This document shows, piece after piece, positions 20,776-22,265 of a DNA stretch of 22,265 nucleotides. The notes under the pieces are model-generated. The model worked only from the letters and a program-made list of their open reading frames with translations, was not told the DNA's origin and searched no databases. This stretch comes from JBBSTY01 sp038235385 (lineage in GTDB: Bacteria > Actinomycetota > Acidimicrobiia > Acidimicrobiales > Acidimicrobilacustridaceae). Numbering within the stretch: the first letter of the stretch is position 1; the number at the start of each line of letters is the position of its first letter. Position numbers and translations under genes: made by a program. The stretch covers positions 1 through 22,265 of the forward strand of contig JBBSTY010000063.1 of assembly GCA_038235385.1 (NCBI GenBank), read 5' to 3'.

Positions 20776-21558
20776 GTGCCCGAGATCCTCGAGGTCGAGT
20801 ACTACCGCCGTCTCGCTGTCGGTGCGGTCGGCCGGCGCATGACGTCGGTGTCGGCGCCGGACCCCTGGTACCTCAAGGGGACGACCACGGACGAGGCGCT
20901 CGGTGCCGAGTTGGTGGGCGAGACCTTCGTCGCAGCGAGGCGCATCGGCAAGCTGCTGCTTCTCGATGCGGATGCGGGCACGACGCTCGGGATCCGCTTC
21001 GGGATGACCGGCGTGCTCGAGGTGGACGGGGTGGAGGGCATCGACCAGCTGGAGTACGCCAGCGCCCGACGTGAGCCGTCGTGGGTGCGCCTCGTCATCG
21101 GCTTCGACGACGGGGGAGAGCTGCGGGTCCGTGACGCCCGGCGACTCGGCGGCGTGGAGCTCGATCCCGACGAGCGGCGGTTCGGCCCCGACGCGTCGAC
21201 GTTGGGCCCGGCGGCGCTGCGTGACGCCCTCGCCGCCAGCCGCGCCCCGCTCAAGGCGCGTCTGATGGACCAGCACCGGATCGCCGGACTCGGCAACCTG
21301 CTCACCGACGAGATCCTCTGGCGGTCCCGGCTCGACCCGGCGCGACCTGCGGGTGGACTGGAACCCACCGAGCTCAGGCGGCTCCACCGCCACCTCCGCC
21401 GAACCCTCGATCAGCTGCTCGAGCGCGGTGGATCGCACACCGGCGACCTGATGGCCGCGAGGCGCAGCGGTGGGTTCTGCCCGCGCTGCGCGACACCGTT
21501 GCAGCACCGCACCATCGGCGGGCGCTCCACGTACTCGTGCCCGGCTGAGCAGCGATGA
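20776..21558 (+). CDS. Fpg/Nei-family DNA glycosylase/AP lyase with altered zinc finger
   Basis: A 260-residue base-excision repair enzyme that removes oxidised bases and nicks at the abasic site. The GTG start gives MPEILEVE; after Met removal Pro2 is the Schiff-base nucleophile and Glu3 the general acid. Lys59 in RRIGKLLLL matches the catalytic Lys of Fpg. The helix-two-turn-helix is APLKARLMDQHRIAGLGNLLTDEILW, seen as two consecutive segments. The C-terminal zinc finger has Cys235, Cys238 and Cys255, but the fourth ligand position is Glu258 (CPAEQR rather than CPxCQ). The motif LEVE also departs from the usual LPEVE. Whether Glu coordinates zinc or the finger is metal-free cannot be told here. 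Substrate range (8-oxoG or pyrimidines) is uncertain, so no symbol is given. Confidence 0.92.
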   Translation: MPEILEVEYYRRLAVGAVGRRMTSVSAPDPWYLKGTTTDEALGAELVGETFVAARRIGKLLLLDADAGTTLGIRFGMTGVLEVDGVEGIDQLEYASARREPSWVRLVIGFDDGGELRVRDARRLGGVELDPDERRFGPDASTLGPAALRDALAASRAPLKARLMDQHRIAGLGNLLTDEILWRSRLDPARPAGGLEPTELRRLHRHLRRTLDQLLERGGSHTGDLMAARRSGGFCPRCATPLQHRTIGGRSTYSCPAEQR

Positions 21559-21600
21559 CCGTTCGGGGCCCGTCGTTCGAATCGGACCCGGTCGGACCAC

Positions 21601-21606
21601 TACGCT
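21601..21606 (+). promoter_or_regulatory. Candidate -10 for the right-edge membrane protein gene
   Basis: TACGCT (TANNNT) lies 47 bases before ATG 21654, in the gap after the glycosylase gene. No convincing -35. Confidence 0.35.
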
Positions 21607-21653
21607 GGCCCATCCGGTCCCGGGCATGCGCGCGCCGACCGAGCACCCCCCCC

Positions 21654-22265
21654 ATGCCCGATCACCGTCCGTCCGCCGCCACCTCCCGCTCCGGTTCCGG
21701 ACGACCCCCATCGCGGCGAGCCGCACCCCTCGCACGGACACTGCCGGTCCTCGCGCTCTCGGTCGCCGTCGTCGGATCGACGTTGCTGCCGACCTCGGTG
21801 GCAACCGCCACCCCGCTCGGCAGGGTCCAGCCCGTCGTCGCCGCGCAGACCCCGTCGACATCGACCACATCCACCACGATGTCGGCGACGTCGCCGACCA
21901 CGGCGTCGCTGCTCGTCGACGGTGAGCAGACGGTCGTGACCGAGGCGGTCCCGACCGAGGCGGTCGTCGAACCGGACGGCATCAGCTCGTCCACCAAGCT
22001 CTCGCTGATCGTCGCGACGCTCATCGCCATCGCGCTCGTGATCGGCACGCTCACCGTCGTGTATTGGCGCAAGACCCGCCCCTACGAGTGGGAGGAGTGG
22101 GAGGAGGAAGACGACGGCGTCGAGGTCGACGTCGATGTCGAGGCACCCACCGGCGTCGCGCCGTCGGTCGATGCCGGCGACGTCTCCGCTGCCCCGCCGC
22201 GCCGCGCCTCGCCGCGCCTCGCCGGCCCGGGTTCGGGTTCGGGTCCGGGGTCGGGTTCGGGTTCG
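21654..22265 (+). CDS. Single-span membrane protein with signal sequence and acidic tail, 3'-truncated
   Basis: An open frame of 204 codons running off the right edge. ATG 21654 follows a run of eight C; the ribosome-binding site is poor. Seen: a basic n-region with a hydrophobic stretch (about 26-50, ending SVATATP), consistent with a signal peptide or anchor; a Ser/Thr-rich segment (about 66-85); a Val/Glu-rich segment; a membrane span at about 115-138 (LSLIVATLIAIALVIGTLTVVYW) followed by positively charged WRKTRP. Then comes a strikingly acidic cytoplasmic stretch, YEWEEWEEEDDGVEVDVDVE (144-163), and Pro/Arg then Gly-Ser repeats. Codon use matches the neighbours (G/C at third positions throughout), supporting a real gene. 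I do not recognise the family. Confidence 0.75.
   Translation, partial: MPDHRPSAATSRSGSGRPPSRRAAPLARTLPVLALSVAVVGSTLLPTSVATATPLGRVQPVVAAQTPSTSTTSTTMSATSPTTASLLVDGEQTVVTEAVPTEAVVEPDGISSSTKLSLIVATLIAIALVIGTLTVVYWRKTRPYEWEEWEEEDDGVEVDVDVEAPTGVAPSVDAGDVSAAPPRRASPRLAGPGSGSGPGSGSGS
22230..22265 (+). repeat. Hexanucleotide GGTTCG repeats encoding Gly-Ser at the right edge
   Basis: Six consecutive 6-base units related to GGTTCG (one GGTCCG and one GGGTCG variant) encode GSGSGPGSGSGS. They are preceded by a 10-base direct repeat, GCCGCGCCTC twice (22201-22220). The array continues past the window, so its length is unknown. Confidence 0.85.

Overview
The window is very GC-rich, densely coded DNA with strong G/C preference at third codon positions and frequent GTG starts. 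Several genes point to a high-GC actinobacterium: a SAM-IV-type riboswitch ahead of metX, a YbjN-like chaperone, a DUF4328 zinc-ribbon membrane protein, a DmdC-like acyl-CoA dehydrogenase and two TANNNT-N7-start leaderless promoters. The overall gene style suggests class Acidimicrobiia, but that is inference; there is no rRNA or other marker in view. I see no tRNA, rRNA, CRISPR array, insertion sequence, integrase or attachment site. No gene-free stretch reaches 300 bases. The longest are 6122-6356, 15839-16060 (which holds the riboswitch), 1329-1531, 10970-11158 and 19334-19516.

Left third (1-8168): a truncated alpha/beta-hydrolase with a damaged catalytic triad converges on a crotonase-fold enoyl-CoA isomerase. 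A divergent YbjN-like gene follows, then a large acyl-CoA dehydrogenase and lgt (prolipoprotein diacylglyceryl transferase), the last two apparently leaderless. A phosphotransferase-fold (APH) gene runs leftward toward lgt. Divergent from it are a glutathione peroxidase and a DEAD-box RNA helicase.

Middle (8276-12919): a block of envelope-associated genes of poorly known function. It holds a polytopic membrane protein with histidines in or near its membrane segments, a VWA-domain protein with a lipoprotein-like signal (a possible Lgt substrate), and a zinc-ribbon / single-TM / Thr-Pro-linker / beta-domain protein. Hairpins separate the genes, so they look individually transcribed.

Right third (13008-22265): an apparently solitary N6-adenine DNA methyltransferase of the Eco57I type, followed by an isocitrate lyase/PEP mutase family enzyme. 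Next is a methionine module: a SAM-IV-like riboswitch, metX, and an overlapping PLP-dependent transsulfuration/sulfhydrylation enzyme. A second isomerase-like crotonase follows on the minus strand. Then come a divergent double zinc-ribbon DUF4328 membrane protein, an Fpg/Nei DNA glycosylase whose fourth zinc ligand is Glu instead of Cys, and a truncated single-span membrane protein with an acidic tail at the right edge.

How they fit together: the acyl-CoA dehydrogenase and two isomerase-type crotonases fit fatty-acid (including unsaturated) degradation, though they are not one operon. The riboswitch, metX and PLP enzyme form a complete SAM-sensing unit for homocysteine or methionine synthesis. 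No defence island is visible. The least explained items are the histidine-bearing membrane protein, the two zinc-ribbon membrane proteins, the lone methyltransferase and the catalytically damaged hydrolase.
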